The notes: generated by a model from the sequence alone, not told the origin. A stretch of DNA of 35,070 bases from Mesoaciditoga sp. (GCA_002878315.1 PNIW01000095.1:1-35070); one strand, 5' to 3'; numbered from the stretch's first letter, positions 1 to 8,264 are shown. Numbers and translations are program-made.

Positions 1-1
1 G

Positions 2-130
2 GGAGAGAGAACGCTTATTGTGAATGCGATAAGCGGGAATCTTTCCGTTTATACGCTTTCTTCTAACAAAGGCTATCTCGATATTCAAAATACCGGTGGA
101 TTTCTAAAGATCAGCAGGGTAAGGTATTGA
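2..130 (+). CDS. C-terminal end of a hypothetical protein (partial)
   Basis: An open frame enters from the left edge and ends at a TGA at 128-130, giving about 42 residues. They alternate polar and hydrophobic residues (for example NLSVYTLSSNKGYLDIQNTG), which suggests the last beta strands of a beta-rich domain such as the DUF4097-type repeat proteins often found beside YtrA-like regulators. That family assignment is an inference from a short tail. The stop lies one base before the ATG of the next gene (TGAGATG), so the two are probably co-transcribed. The start is outside the window. Confidence 0.5.
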   Translation, partial: GERTLIVNAISGNLSVYTLSSNKGYLDIQNTGGFLKISRVRY

Positions 131-131
131 G

Positions 132-497
132 ATGTTTGAGAAAGTAGATAAGCACAGCGGGATTCCTGCATACATTCAGGTTATAGACATGATAAAAAAG
201 GAGATATTGCTTGGAAATCTAAAATCAGAAGATCAACTTCCGCCTGTGAGAGAATTACAAGAAATCTTTGACGTCAATGTCAACACAATTTTAAAGGCGC
301 TCGAACGATTGCAATCAGAAGGCATAGTTGAGGCAAGGCACGGTGTTGGGTACTTTGTGAGATCTTCGGAAAGTGCTAAAGCCGAGGTTATAAAAATCAT
401 CGATGAAACAGTCGAAAAACTTAAAGTGATGGGTATAGATTTACACACAGCCATTTTAATAATGGAGGAGGTTTGGAAAAATGATTCAAAAACTTGA
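132..497 (+). CDS. GntR-family transcriptional regulator, YtrA subfamily
   Basis: A 121-residue protein with an N-terminal GntR winged helix-turn-helix (about residues 10-77). The diagnostic features are IPAYIQVIDMIKKEILLG, then QLPPVRELQEIFDVNVNT and GIVEARHGVGYFV. Only about 40 residues follow, too few for a FadR, HutC or MocR effector domain, so this is the short YtrA type. YtrA proteins usually repress the ABC exporter genes beside them. Here the 3' end overlaps the downstream permease by 17 bases, which supports local control of the exporter. The operator should lie upstream of the operon, outside the window. The effector cannot be predicted. Confidence 0.87.
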   Translation: MFEKVDKHSGIPAYIQVIDMIKKEILLGNLKSEDQLPPVRELQEIFDVNVNTILKALERLQSEGIVEARHGVGYFVRSSESAKAEVIKIIDETVEKLKVMGIDLHTAILIMEEVWKNDSKT

Positions 498-720
498 AGC
501 GTATTTTATGAAAGATTTCATAGAAAAAGGAGGAGCACTTGTTATTTTTTCTATTTTCATGTTCATACCGGTAAATTTCTTAAGAGATGTCTTCATGATT
601 CTTATGATAACGCTAATTTTATCACACCTTGAAACCAGGCGCCGTGAAGGATCAATTTCAGAGTTGATTGCACTGCCTTTTTCTTATTCCCAGATATTCT
701 GGTTCCCATTCGTTTTTTGA
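481..720 (+). CDS. ABC-2 type permease, N-terminal part (split gene)
   Basis: Encodes 79 residues with hydrophobic segments at about 19-50 and a break after the FVF end. Its TGA (718-720) directly follows a run of six T (713-718). The next frame, starting with TTG at 717, carries on as an uninterrupted membrane protein. One extra T, or a -1 slip on the T run, would join the two parts into a single permease of about 199 residues, reading FPFVFLIAIITIVQF through the junction, a natural membrane helix. The gene lies between a YtrA regulator and an ABC ATPase, as expected for an exporter membrane subunit. It may be a real frameshifted gene, two coupled half-proteins, or a homopolymer sequencing error. 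Confidence 0.6.
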   Translation: MIQKLEAYFMKDFIEKGGALVIFSIFMFIPVNFLRDVFMILMITLILSHLETRRREGSISELIALPFSYSQIFWFPFVF

Positions 721-1079
721 TCGCGATAATAACAATCGTACAGTTTGCCATTAGCGGTATAATTGGTTTTTCAATTTACGCCGCTTTTTCGCAGATTGTC
801 TACTCTTTGATTTTTCTTACGGCTTACTATGGTTTTTTCAATATTCTAACGATTGTCGGATTAAGTGGTGGCAGTTTTATATGGCTTTTATGGGTTGCAG
901 ATATAACCTTCGGATCTATATATCCCCGATCTCAAAATTTGTACCGCATGATAAGTCCTGTATATCAGGAAAATGAGATTGCAGCACTTTTGTTTGCAGT
1001 GGCGATTTTGACTATATCTTTCTACCTGTTCTCGAAGAAAGGAGTGACGAAAAGATGGCGGAAAAGATTGTCAATGTGA
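717..1079 (+). CDS. ABC-2 type permease, C-terminal part (split gene)
   Basis: Encodes 120 residues with about three or four membrane helices and a basic C-terminal tail (KKGVTKRWRKR), typical of the last helices of an ABC-2 permease. The only possible start at the junction is TTG at 717, overlapping the previous stop as TTGA, with no Shine-Dalgarno site of its own. It therefore depends on coupling or frameshifting from the upstream frame. Its end overlaps the ATPase gene by 25 bases. Together with 481-720 it would form the membrane subunit served by the ATPase at 1055-1888. Substrate unknown. Confidence 0.6.
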   Translation: MIAIITIVQFAISGIIGFSIYAAFSQIVYSLIFLTAYYGFFNILTIVGLSGGSFIWLLWVADITFGSIYPRSQNLYRMISPVYQENEIAALLFAVAILTISFYLFSKKGVTKRWRKRLSM

Positions 1080-1888
1080 GAAATATTGTGAAGAAATTTG
1101 GTGAGAAGGTGGTATTAAACAATATCAGTTTCTCTGTCAATTATGGAGAGATCTTTGGCCTGATAGGCCCCAATGGAGCAGGTAAAACGACAACTTTGAG
1201 ATGCCTCTACGGCGATCTCTTTCCAGACCGAGGAGAAATAGAGATCTTCGGAAATAAATTCGATCAAAATAAAAAGGATAGAATAGCGGTCCTAACAGAA
1301 AGCAGAATCTCATTTTCAAAATTCAGAGGAGAAGATTACAGAAGACTATGGAGCATGCTTTATCCTAAATGGAATGAAGAGATTTTCAATAATTTCATAA
1401 TGCATTACAACCTTGATCTTAGAGAAAGAGTTGAAAATTACTCGGCCGGAATGAGAGTAGTAATGAATTTGGCCTTAACAATTTCAAGCGGTGCCGAACT
1501 TCTGATTCTCGATGAACCCACGCTGAACCTTGATCCTGTCATTAAAACAGATGCTCTAAGAGTTTTTAAGGATTTTGTCAAAGAAGAGAACAGATCGATT
1601 GTGATCTCATCTCATGAAATATATGAACTTGAGGAGATCGCTGACGCTTTTGCGATAATAAAAGAAGGAAGAATAATTTATACCGACACGGTCGATGAGG
1701 CCAAATCAAAACACAGAATAGGAGGAAGGAATGAAAAGATATCGGGTACAATTGTAGGCACCGTTGGAGATGAAATCCTTTACAGGACGGATAAAGACGA
1801 GGGAAGGTATCCCACTTTGATGGAGATATCCATTGCATACATTCAGGGACAAAGACAATTTGCCCCATTTGAAAGGAGTGATTTTTGA
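1055..1888 (+). CDS. ABC transporter ATP-binding protein
   Basis: A 277-residue ATPase. Walker A is GPNGAGKTT at about 38-46, the signature is a divergent YSAGM at about 129-133, Walker B LLILDEPT at about 149-156, and the switch histidine is in SSHE at about 187. The usual Q-loop glutamine is not evident; the segment reads IAVLTESRIS, as seen in some YtrB-like exporters. The ATG at 1055 has a good Shine-Dalgarno (AAAGGAGTGA, 1038-1047). It overlaps the permease upstream and the SHOCT gene downstream, so it belongs to the regulator-permease-ATPase operon. Probably powers export of a small toxic molecule or acts in envelope homeostasis; the substrate cannot be read from sequence. Confidence 0.88.
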   Translation: MAEKIVNVRNIVKKFGEKVVLNNISFSVNYGEIFGLIGPNGAGKTTTLRCLYGDLFPDRGEIEIFGNKFDQNKKDRIAVLTESRISFSKFRGEDYRRLWSMLYPKWNEEIFNNFIMHYNLDLRERVENYSAGMRVVMNLALTISSGAELLILDEPTLNLDPVIKTDALRVFKDFVKEENRSIVISSHEIYELEEIADAFAIIKEGRIIYTDTVDEAKSKHRIGGRNEKISGTIVGTVGDEILYRTDKDEGRYPTLMEISIAYIQGQRQFAPFERSDF

Positions 1889-2166
1889 TGTATTACGCAG
1901 GACCATACTGGTATGGATGGGATTATGGATGGGGCTTTGGATTGATTCATGCAATAATCGGTATTTTGATCTTTGCCTTCTTTCTGTGGATAATCTTTTA
2001 TGTGATAAGATTGTTTTGGTGGGATCATTCTTATTCACATTATCACAAATGGTGGGATGATGAAGATCCGATTGAAATTCTCAAGAAAAGATACGCAAGA
2101 GGGGAGATTTCGAAGGAAGAGTATGAGCAAATCAAGTCAGATCTTGAAAGAGATATGAAAAAATAG
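1888..2166 (+). CDS. Small membrane protein with C-terminal SHOCT domain
   Basis: A 92-residue protein. The first 20 residues are unusually rich in Tyr, Trp and Gly (PYWYGWDYGWGFG), a single membrane helix follows (about 22-46), and the C-terminal 30 residues match the SHOCT pattern: DPIEILKKRYARGEISKEEY. SHOCT domains are short helical modules at the C-termini of many bacterial proteins and are thought to mediate oligomerisation. The ATG at 1888 has a Shine-Dalgarno (AAAGGAGTG, 1872-1880) and overlaps the ATPase stop as TGATG; a TTG three bases earlier is less likely. Its position between two ABC exporter modules suggests an accessory membrane role, which is inference. Confidence 0.8.
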   Translation: MYYAGPYWYGWDYGWGFGLIHAIIGILIFAFFLWIIFYVIRLFWWDHSYSHYHKWWDDEDPIEILKKRYARGEISKEEYEQIKSDLERDMKK

Positions 2167-2174
2167 GAGAATTT

Positions 2175-3092
2175 ATGAGAGAATTCATACTCGAAGTCGA
2201 AGATTTAAAGAAGTATTATTTCGATGTAAAAGCGGTCGATGGAATTTCATTCAAAGTTCTAAAGGGAGAGGTCTTCGCACTTTTAGGTCCAAATGGTGCC
2301 GGCAAAACAACGACACTCGAGATTTTGGAAGGACTTAAAGATTACGATAGTGGAAAGATAAGACTTTTTGGTGAAGAAATCCGGAGAAAGATTCCAAGGC
2401 GCTTGAGAGAAAGAATAGGGGTTATACTTCAGGAAAACAATTTCGTGGATCATCTAAAAACCATCGAGATTTTAAAGATGTTCAGATCCCTTTATCCAAA
2501 GGGATTAGACATAAAAGACATTTTGAAAGAGATAAGCCTTGAGGACAAGGCTAATGCAAAGGTCGAAAAACTTTCAGGCGGGCAGCGCCAACGTCTTGCC
2601 ATAGGAACCGCACTTGTCGGAGATCCAGAACTCATCTTTATGGATGAGCCAACTACCGGCCTCGATCCACAGGCAAGGAGAAATGTCTGGGAAATGATAG
2701 AAAAACTCAGAGAAAAAGGGAAGACTGTCTTTTTGACCACGCATTACATGGAAGAGGCCGAATATCTCGCCGATTACATCTACGTTATGGATCATGGCAA
2801 AATAATTGCAAAGGGAAGTGCCGAGGAACTCATATCTTCTTTTGGAGGAGAAAAGATAATAGAGATAGATCTCGATTCAAAGGATTTGGATCTTTCATTC
2901 CTTTCAGAATTTCAAAAAACAAAGGTTGAAGATTCAAAGATAATAATTGTAACATCTTATCTGCCTGCGGACATGAAAAAAGCACTTGACCTTTTCGAGG
3001 AAAGATCGATAAAAATAGACGATATAATAGTAAGACGGCCAAATCTCGAGGATGTATTTTTGAATCTGACGGGCAGGAAATTGAGGGATTAA
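2175..3092 (+). CDS. ABC transporter ATP-binding protein (DrrA/CcmA-like exporter)
   Basis: A 305-residue ATPase with all canonical motifs: Walker A GPNGAGKT (38-45), Q-loop Gln86, signature LSGGQ (133-137), Walker B LIFMDEPT (153-160), D-loop GLD and switch His190 (TTHYMEEAEYLAD). The roughly 85-residue C-terminal extension ending in RRPNLEDVFLNLTGR is typical of DrrA-like exporters working with ABC-2 permeases. The two genes immediately downstream are such permeases, so the complex is probably one ATPase with a permease heterodimer. Likely substrates in this family are drugs, lipids or peptides; nothing here narrows it down. The gene starts 8 bases after the SHOCT gene. Confidence 0.92.
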   Translation: MREFILEVEDLKKYYFDVKAVDGISFKVLKGEVFALLGPNGAGKTTTLEILEGLKDYDSGKIRLFGEEIRRKIPRRLRERIGVILQENNFVDHLKTIEILKMFRSLYPKGLDIKDILKEISLEDKANAKVEKLSGGQRQRLAIGTALVGDPELIFMDEPTTGLDPQARRNVWEMIEKLREKGKTVFLTTHYMEEAEYLADYIYVMDHGKIIAKGSAEELISSFGGEKIIEIDLDSKDLDLSFLSEFQKTKVEDSKIIIVTSYLPADMKKALDLFEERSIKIDDIIVRRPNLEDVFLNLTGRKLRD

Positions 3093-3093
3093 A

Positions 3094-4272
3094 ATGAGAA
3101 GGATCATTTCGATTTTCAAAGCATTGACGCTATCATCGCTCAGATCTCCGTCCGTTATATTTTGGAATGTTTTTTTTCCGGTTATCCTGCTTTTGATATT
3201 GGCCTCTATATTTTCAAATATAGGAAAGGAAGTATCCTTCAGGGTCAATTTTGTAGACGAAAGCACAACTTTTAAAAACACGAACATGGATTTCGCTTCC
3301 TACATATCCAGGGCTTTTGAAGAGATATCGGCCGGGAAAAATGCCGTTATAACACTTCAATCAAGCACGACGGAAAGATTTTTGAATGAATCTCTCAAAA
3401 AATTGAAAAGCGGTAAGATCGATGCCGTCATAGTAATTCCGCCTCTTTTCAATACCCAAATTTACGCTGCCGTTGCCCAGCAAAAAAGTGGCCTTAATCT
3501 CTTTTCAAAACCTAAAATTGAGGTGTACACGCTCGAAAATAGCGAAACCTCTGATTTAGCCTTTACGGTAATTTCGTCTGTACTCGAATCTTTTAACCTA
3601 AAGATTTTGCAAAATTCCGCACCTCTTTCCGATTTTGTGTCTCCAAAGATCGAATACATCTCAAAAAATGGCCAAAATTTTTCTTACATTGATTTCATAG
3701 TTCCGGGTATTTTGGTAATGGCCGTTATGACAGTTTCACTTTTTGGAATAACGGATGATTTGCTTGTTCAAAGAGAAAAAAAGGTTTTGAGAAAATTATT
3801 TGTCGCTCCTCTGAACAAAAGCGAGTACTTTTGGGCAATGATCCTTTCTAACCTGACCGTAGAGATTGTCCAGACAATAATAATATTGGTTCTTGGAATT
3901 TATCTTGGTTCTCACTTCAACATCGGAATATCAGTCTTGCTCTACATCATTTTTGTGATGGTGACAACCTTACCTATTGGATTTTTCATAGCGAGTTTTG
4001 CAAAAACATCAGATGCCGGTAATGCCCTTGCCAACGTCTTGAATTTCCTTTTCATGTTCTTGGGAGGTCTCTTTTTTCCCATCACCGGAGTCCCTCTTGC
4101 AGTCAAAATCGTTGCCTACGCAATACCTACGACTTACCTTGCCAATGGTCTGAGATGGGCGATGGGCACTATGTCATCTCCGACGCCGATGTATCTCAAC
4201 ATATTGGTACCTTCGATATGGGCCATCGTAATGATAATATACAGTGCAAAGGTCTTCAAATGGGAGGTGTGA
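3094..4272 (+). CDS. ABC-2 type transporter permease
   Basis: A 392-residue integral membrane protein with the YhgE/DrrB-like ABC-2 layout: one N-terminal helix (about 20-43), a large extracytoplasmic region (about 44-195), then a cluster of C-terminal helices. Typical features are the segment IDFIVPGILVMAVMTVSLFG, a coupling region REKKVLRKLFVAPL, and the FFPITGVPLAVKIVAYAIPTTYL segment before the last helix. It starts one base after the ATPase stop. It is paralogous in layout to the next gene, suggesting a permease heterodimer. Substrate unknown. Confidence 0.9.
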   Translation: MRRIISIFKALTLSSLRSPSVIFWNVFFPVILLLILASIFSNIGKEVSFRVNFVDESTTFKNTNMDFASYISRAFEEISAGKNAVITLQSSTTERFLNESLKKLKSGKIDAVIVIPPLFNTQIYAAVAQQKSGLNLFSKPKIEVYTLENSETSDLAFTVISSVLESFNLKILQNSAPLSDFVSPKIEYISKNGQNFSYIDFIVPGILVMAVMTVSLFGITDDLLVQREKKVLRKLFVAPLNKSEYFWAMILSNLTVEIVQTIIILVLGIYLGSHFNIGISVLLYIIFVMVTTLPIGFFIASFAKTSDAGNALANVLNFLFMFLGGLFFPITGVPLAVKIVAYAIPTTYLANGLRWAMGTMSSPTPMYLNILVPSIWAIVMIIYSAKVFKWEV

Positions 4273-4273
4273 A

Positions 4274-5302
4274 ATGAGATTCTTATCCATTCTAAGGGCC
4301 ATGGCATGGCACTCCGTAAGGGACAAAATTAATATCTTCTTCAATCTCTTCTTCCCGCTTATAACACTTTTGATCTTCGGATACGTCTTTTCAGGAATTT
4401 ATTCTCAAAGTTCTGTGAACATCGGTTTTTACGGACAAAAATTGCCTCCCATCTCCGGGGTTAAGTATATCGAATATCCGTCCATTTCCGAACTTATAAA
4501 CGCTGTCAGTTCGCAAAAGATAAATCTTGGTATTACCCTCAATGGAACTGCCCTTTTAGCCTATATAAATCCAGTAAACCTTCAATCTTCGAATTACTAT
4601 ACCTCAATAGTCAAAAGTGTGGCAGATGAGATAAACAGATCGAGAGGTATAAATAGCGTGATAAAAGTCGAAAGAAATGAAATTTCTTTTTCCGGCAAAC
4701 ATATAGATTATCTTGATAATTTAATTCCGGGCATACTCGCCTTGAGTATTTTTTCGGCCGGAATTTTCTCGATAACTGCCTCTCTCGCACACTTCAGAGA
4801 TAAGAAAGTAATAAAGAAGTTCTGGATAACTCCACTTGCAAAGTGGGAGTTTTATGCGGCATTTATATCTGAAAAGATGGTGGAAAGTCTTCTTTCCATA
4901 ATTTTACTTTTTGTGGCCGCAGTCGTCTTTTTTAGGCCTCCATATTCTATAGATTTTGTGCGCTTCACATTAACGGTTCTTGCCGGTACGTTTGGAATGA
5001 TGGGAATTGGAATGATCATACTTTTGATCTCGCCGAGTGCAAGGGTTGCAAGTGAGGTATCATCTGTACTTTACACGGTTATAATGTTCTTTTCGGGAGT
5101 TTACTTCCCGCTCGATCTATTGCCAAAGTTCTTGCAGTACATAGCCTATGGACTGCCACTTACATATCTTGTCATGGCTATGAAGTCGGCAATGGGAATA
5201 GCGCCAATGTCAAATCTGTCTTATTACTTGACAATCGCCATAATGTTCTTTGGCTCTGTTCTCGTACTTTTAGGTTTCAGCAGAATTTTTAAGGTAGAAT
5301 GA
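4274..5302 (+). CDS. ABC-2 type transporter permease
   Basis: A 342-residue membrane protein with the same architecture as its upstream neighbour: N-terminal helix, extracytoplasmic domain, DNLIPGILALSIFSAGIF segment, coupling region REDKKVIKKFW-like (FRDKKVIKKFWITPL), and a last block of helices with FFSGVYFPLDLLPKFLQYIA. The frame is open 30 bases further upstream, but ATG 4274 is preferred because it has a strong Shine-Dalgarno (GGGAGGTG, 4262-4269) and gives the expected N-terminal helix. It probably pairs with the 3094 permease and the 2175 ATPase. Confidence 0.9.
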   Translation: MRFLSILRAMAWHSVRDKINIFFNLFFPLITLLIFGYVFSGIYSQSSVNIGFYGQKLPPISGVKYIEYPSISELINAVSSQKINLGITLNGTALLAYINPVNLQSSNYYTSIVKSVADEINRSRGINSVIKVERNEISFSGKHIDYLDNLIPGILALSIFSAGIFSITASLAHFRDKKVIKKFWITPLAKWEFYAAFISEKMVESLLSIILLFVAAVVFFRPPYSIDFVRFTLTVLAGTFGMMGIGMIILLISPSARVASEVSSVLYTVIMFFSGVYFPLDLLPKFLQYIAYGLPLTYLVMAMKSAMGIAPMSNLSYYLTIAIMFFGSVLVLLGFSRIFKVE

Positions 5303-5352
5303 TATCGATAACGGGTAATATAACTGGTATAATGAAAGGAGATGGTTATTTT

Positions 5353-5874
5353 ATGTCCATAATAAATACTGGCCGGGGAGATGACGGTCAGACTGATTTG
5401 TTTACGGGTGAGCGTGTCTACAAAGATTCAGCGCGCGTTGAAGTTTACGGCACATTAGACGAATTGAGTTCATTCTTGGGAATGGCAAAGCATCGGGCTA
5501 AATATGAAAAAAATAGGGAAATAATAGAGTACTTTCAGGACAAGATCTTCACACTTGCCGCCATCTTCGCTTCAGCGCGGGAGACGAAATACAAAATACT
5601 CAAAGAAGATGTGGAATTTTTGAATCTTAAGATAGACGAGTATGAAAAACTCATAAAACTGCCAAATGGCTTTGTTAAACCCGGTGGTACCTTTGGATCG
5701 GCCATCTTAGACGTGTGCAGAACTGTTGCAAGGCGCGCAGAAAGAAGAGCCGTTGAACTTACTAAAACAGCTCCACAAGATAGAAATGTGATGGTTTATT
5801 TGAACAGGATGAGTGATCTCCTTTACCTTATGGCGAGGGCGGAAGAACAATTAACCGGAGGAGCAAATGGGTAA
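5353..5874 (+). CDS. Cob(I)alamin adenosyltransferase, PduO type
   Basis: Transfers the adenosyl group of ATP to cob(I)alamin to make coenzyme B12. The 173-residue protein carries the PduO N-terminal ATP-binding motif TGRGDDGQT (about 6-14), then VEVYGTLDELSSFLG, the basic helix VCRTVARRAERRAVEL, and the C-terminal YLNRMSDLLYLMAR, all conserved in the family. ATG 5353 is chosen because AAAGGAG lies just upstream (5336-5342) and the family N-terminus begins here; the frame is open back to 5299. No corrinoid transport or B12-dependent enzyme gene and no cobalamin riboswitch is visible nearby. It overlaps the next gene by 8 bases. Confidence 0.92.
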   Translation: MSIINTGRGDDGQTDLFTGERVYKDSARVEVYGTLDELSSFLGMAKHRAKYEKNREIIEYFQDKIFTLAAIFASARETKYKILKEDVEFLNLKIDEYEKLIKLPNGFVKPGGTFGSAILDVCRTVARRAERRAVELTKTAPQDRNVMVYLNRMSDLLYLMARAEEQLTGGANG

Positions 5875-6778
5875 GATCGTCATAGCAGGCGAGATGCTTA
5901 TAGATATGATCACGGCCGATTACGTCGACGATCTTGGAAAGGCCGAAAACTTCACAAGACACTTTGGTGGTTCCCCAGCGAATATAGCCTTTAATCTTGC
6001 AGATTTAGGAATAGAGTCGAAGATAGTATCAAGAGTCGGAAACGATCCCGTCGGCCATGCACTGATAGATCACGCAAAAAATCGAAATGTAGATACCCGC
6101 TATATTCAAATTGACACTTCAAAACCGACAACCTTTGTCATAGTCTCAAAATCAAAATCAACGCCCCAGTTTTTGGCCTTGAGGGGTGCAGAAACAGCAC
6201 TTGAGATGCCACCTTTGAACATCTTTGAAGGCGCGTCTTACTTTCATTTCAGCAGTTGGCCAATCTCTTACAAAAGATCGAGAAAGGCGCTCTTCGGTAT
6301 GATTGAACATGCATCGGACAGAGGAATTAAAATTTGCTTCGATCCAAATTACAGAAGGGTTCTCTGGGAGAATGGTCTGGATGGAAGGAGAACTGTAAAA
6401 AGCGTCTTTAAATATGTCTTTCTTGCAAAACCCTCGAATGATGATGCCTTTCACATATTTGGATCTATGAACGAAATGGGATATATAAAGGCATTTCACA
6501 AACTCGGTGTCGAAAATGTCGTTTTAACTCTTGGAAAAGATGGAGCGATAATTTCGAACGGGAAAAGATCTCAAAATTTGCCTTCCGCTGCAAAAACAGT
6601 TGTTAACACGACAGGCGCCGGAGACGCGTTCTGGTCAGGGATGTACTATGCGATGATAAACGGGGCAGACGTATTTGAAGCGGCAAAATTTGGAAATGCG
6701 ACAGCGGCTTTCAGGCTTGGATGTCAAAGTCCTGATTCCCCTCTCGATAAAGAAAGAATAGAAAGGGATTTCTTATGA
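5867..6778 (+). CDS. PfkB-family carbohydrate kinase, probably fructokinase
   Basis: A ribokinase-fold sugar kinase of 303 residues. It has the N-terminal PfkB signature (FGGSPANIAFNLADLG, about 33-48) and the C-terminal signature NTTGAGDAFWSGM with the catalytic base at Asp253. The GGSPANIAFNL style and the lack of phosphofructokinase features fit bacterial fructokinases, which make fructose-6-phosphate. The gene overlaps the SPS-like glycosyltransferase by 4 bases, and fructose-6-phosphate is the acceptor of sucrose-phosphate synthase, so context agrees. 2-keto-3-deoxygluconate kinase or another sugar kinase remains possible. Confidence 0.83.
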   Translation: MGKIVIAGEMLIDMITADYVDDLGKAENFTRHFGGSPANIAFNLADLGIESKIVSRVGNDPVGHALIDHAKNRNVDTRYIQIDTSKPTTFVIVSKSKSTPQFLALRGAETALEMPPLNIFEGASYFHFSSWPISYKRSRKALFGMIEHASDRGIKICFDPNYRRVLWENGLDGRRTVKSVFKYVFLAKPSNDDAFHIFGSMNEMGYIKAFHKLGVENVVLTLGKDGAIISNGKRSQNLPSAAKTVVNTTGAGDAFWSGMYYAMINGADVFEAAKFGNATAAFRLGCQSPDSPLDKERIERDFL

Positions 6779-8157
6779 GAGTCATCTTTGTAAATCCGCA
6801 GGGAAATTTTGATTCTAAAGACAGCAGACTTTCTTCTCATCCGGATTTCGGAGGGCAGATAGTCTACGTCAAAGAAGTTGCCATTGCAATGGAGAAGATG
6901 GGAGTAAATGTTGACATAGTTACACGAAGAATAGAAGACCCACTATGGCCCGAATTTTCGTCTAAATTTGATGGTTATCACGGCACAAATGTGAGAATCG
7001 TCAGAATCGATTTTGGTCCGTCTGAATTTTTGCCTAAAGAAAAGTTGTGGCCTTACCTTGGCGAATTTGCAAAGAAGATGGCCGATTTTTACAAAAAAGA
7101 GGGCTTAGACTTTATAACAACCCATTACGGTGATGGAGGCATCTCCGGGGCCATGCTTTCAAAGTATCTCAAAATTCCATTTTCCTTTACGGCACATTCT
7201 CTTGGCGCTCAAAAGATGGACAAATTGGACGTTGATGAAAAAAATTTTTCGCACTTCGACGAGATTTACAATTTTTCAGCGAGAATCCTCGCCGAAGGGA
7301 TATCCATGAAATATTCTTCTTTCAACGTTGTAAGCACGCGCATGGAACAGTTTGAGCAATATGGACATAAACTGTACAGGGATTACATAGATGTAAATGA
7401 CAAAAAATTCAAAATAATACCGCCCGGTGTAAATAACAGGATATTCAATCCAAATCGCGTGGACGACAAAAAAATCGAGGAAAAGGTCAGAAGTATATCA
7501 GGCACAAGTCCACTTATTATAATTTCGAGCAGACTCGATCCAAAAAAAAATCATATATCGGTCGTAAAGGCCTACGTTAAAAGTCCGATTTTAAGGGAAA
7601 GGTACGATCTTCTTATCGTTACCAACGGATTTGAGGATCCGTATAATAACAAATACGATAATGAAGTTATAAAAGAGATTATAGATTTTGTGATCAAAAA
7701 CAATTTAAAATCAAAGGTACATTTTATAAATATAGAAAATCAGAAAGACCTCGCCAGTCTTTACAAGGTTGCTCGACGTAACAATTCCTTTTTTGTAAGC
7801 ATGGCCTTGTACGAGCCATTTGGTCTTGCCATAATAGAGGCCATGGCATGCGGTCTGCCGGTAGTTGCCACAAAAAATGGGGGGCCTACGGATATAATAA
7901 GAGACGGAGAAGGTCTCCTTGCTGATCCCCAAAATTTAGATGAAATAAAAACGCAGATGGAAAAATTAATGGACGAAGAACTTTACATGAAAATAAGCGT
8001 AAATGGAATAAAAAGGGTAAACACATCTTACACATGGGAATCAACTGCCCGTGGTTATCTCGAAAGCATTCAAAACGCTCAATTCGAGGATTTTGATATT
8101 CCATCTTGTTTCTATACAGGGAGGAATTTTCCGCCTTTGTTTGGCAAAAAACAATAA
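6775..8157 (+). CDS. Family GT4 glycosyltransferase, sucrose-phosphate synthase-like
   Basis: A 460-residue GT-B enzyme. The N-terminal half has FGGQIVYVKEVAIAMEKMG (about 25-43), FTAHSLGAQKMDKL, and a segment ending in VVSTRMEQFEQYG, all matching landmarks of sucrose-phosphate and sucrose synthases. The C-terminal half has SRLDPKKNH and the GT4 EX7E pair Glu347 and Glu355 within YEPFGLAIIEAMACG. Predicted reaction: transfer of glucose from UDP- or ADP-glucose to fructose-6-phosphate, or a related sugar transfer. It lies in an operon with the fructokinase-like kinase. No sucrose-phosphate phosphatase domain is fused and no typical HAD phosphatase gene lies nearby. Mannosylfructose-type or other products cannot be excluded. 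Confidence 0.8.
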   Translation: MRVIFVNPQGNFDSKDSRLSSHPDFGGQIVYVKEVAIAMEKMGVNVDIVTRRIEDPLWPEFSSKFDGYHGTNVRIVRIDFGPSEFLPKEKLWPYLGEFAKKMADFYKKEGLDFITTHYGDGGISGAMLSKYLKIPFSFTAHSLGAQKMDKLDVDEKNFSHFDEIYNFSARILAEGISMKYSSFNVVSTRMEQFEQYGHKLYRDYIDVNDKKFKIIPPGVNNRIFNPNRVDDKKIEEKVRSISGTSPLIIISSRLDPKKNHISVVKAYVKSPILRERYDLLIVTNGFEDPYNNKYDNEVIKEIIDFVIKNNLKSKVHFINIENQKDLASLYKVARRNNSFFVSMALYEPFGLAIIEAMACGLPVVATKNGGPTDIIRDGEGLLADPQNLDEIKTQMEKLMDEELYMKISVNGIKRVNTSYTWESTARGYLESIQNAQFEDFDIPSCFYTGRNFPPLFGKKQ

Positions 8158-8158
8158 T

Positions 8159-8233
8159 TGGTGGGTGTGACAGGGATCGAACCTGTGGCCTCTTCCGTGT
8201 GAGGGAAGCGCTCTCCCTCTGAGCTACACACCC
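8159..8233 (-). tRNA. tRNA-Val (anticodon CAC)
   Basis: Read on the minus strand this folds as a full cloverleaf: acceptor GGGTGTG paired with CACACCC, D-arm GCTC/GAGC, anticodon arm CTTCC-CTCACAC-GGAAG with anticodon CAC, and T-arm ACAGG-TTCGATC-CCTGT. The discriminator is A, and CCA is encoded (revcomp of 8159-8161). CAC decodes GUG valine. The 3' end lies one base from the stop codon of the convergent glycosyltransferase gene. A sigma-70-like promoter sits immediately upstream. Confidence 0.97.
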
Positions 8234-8236
8234 AAA

Positions 8237-8264
8237 TTTACTTTTTTATTGTACAATATATAAG
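8237..8264 (+). promoter_or_regulatory. Candidate promoter for phosphoglucomutase gene
   Basis: On the plus strand, TTTACT (8237-8242, four of six to TTGACA), a 16-base spacer and TATAAG (8259-8264, five of six to TATAAT) precede the gene at 8294. It physically overlaps the tRNA promoter on the other strand. The match is moderate and the region is AT-rich, so it may be chance. Confidence 0.35.

Noticed and set aside
4244-4273. Upstream start for the second ABC-2 permease
   Set aside because: The ten extra residues lie inside the previous gene; ATG 4274 has a strong Shine-Dalgarno.
5303-5352. Cobalamin riboswitch before the adenosyltransferase
   Set aside because: Only 50 bases separate the genes, too short for a B12 riboswitch, and no B12-box is seen.
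6158-6499. 113-codon minus-strand frame inside the PfkB kinase gene
   Set aside because: Antisense to a well-supported gene, with no motif or ribosome site.
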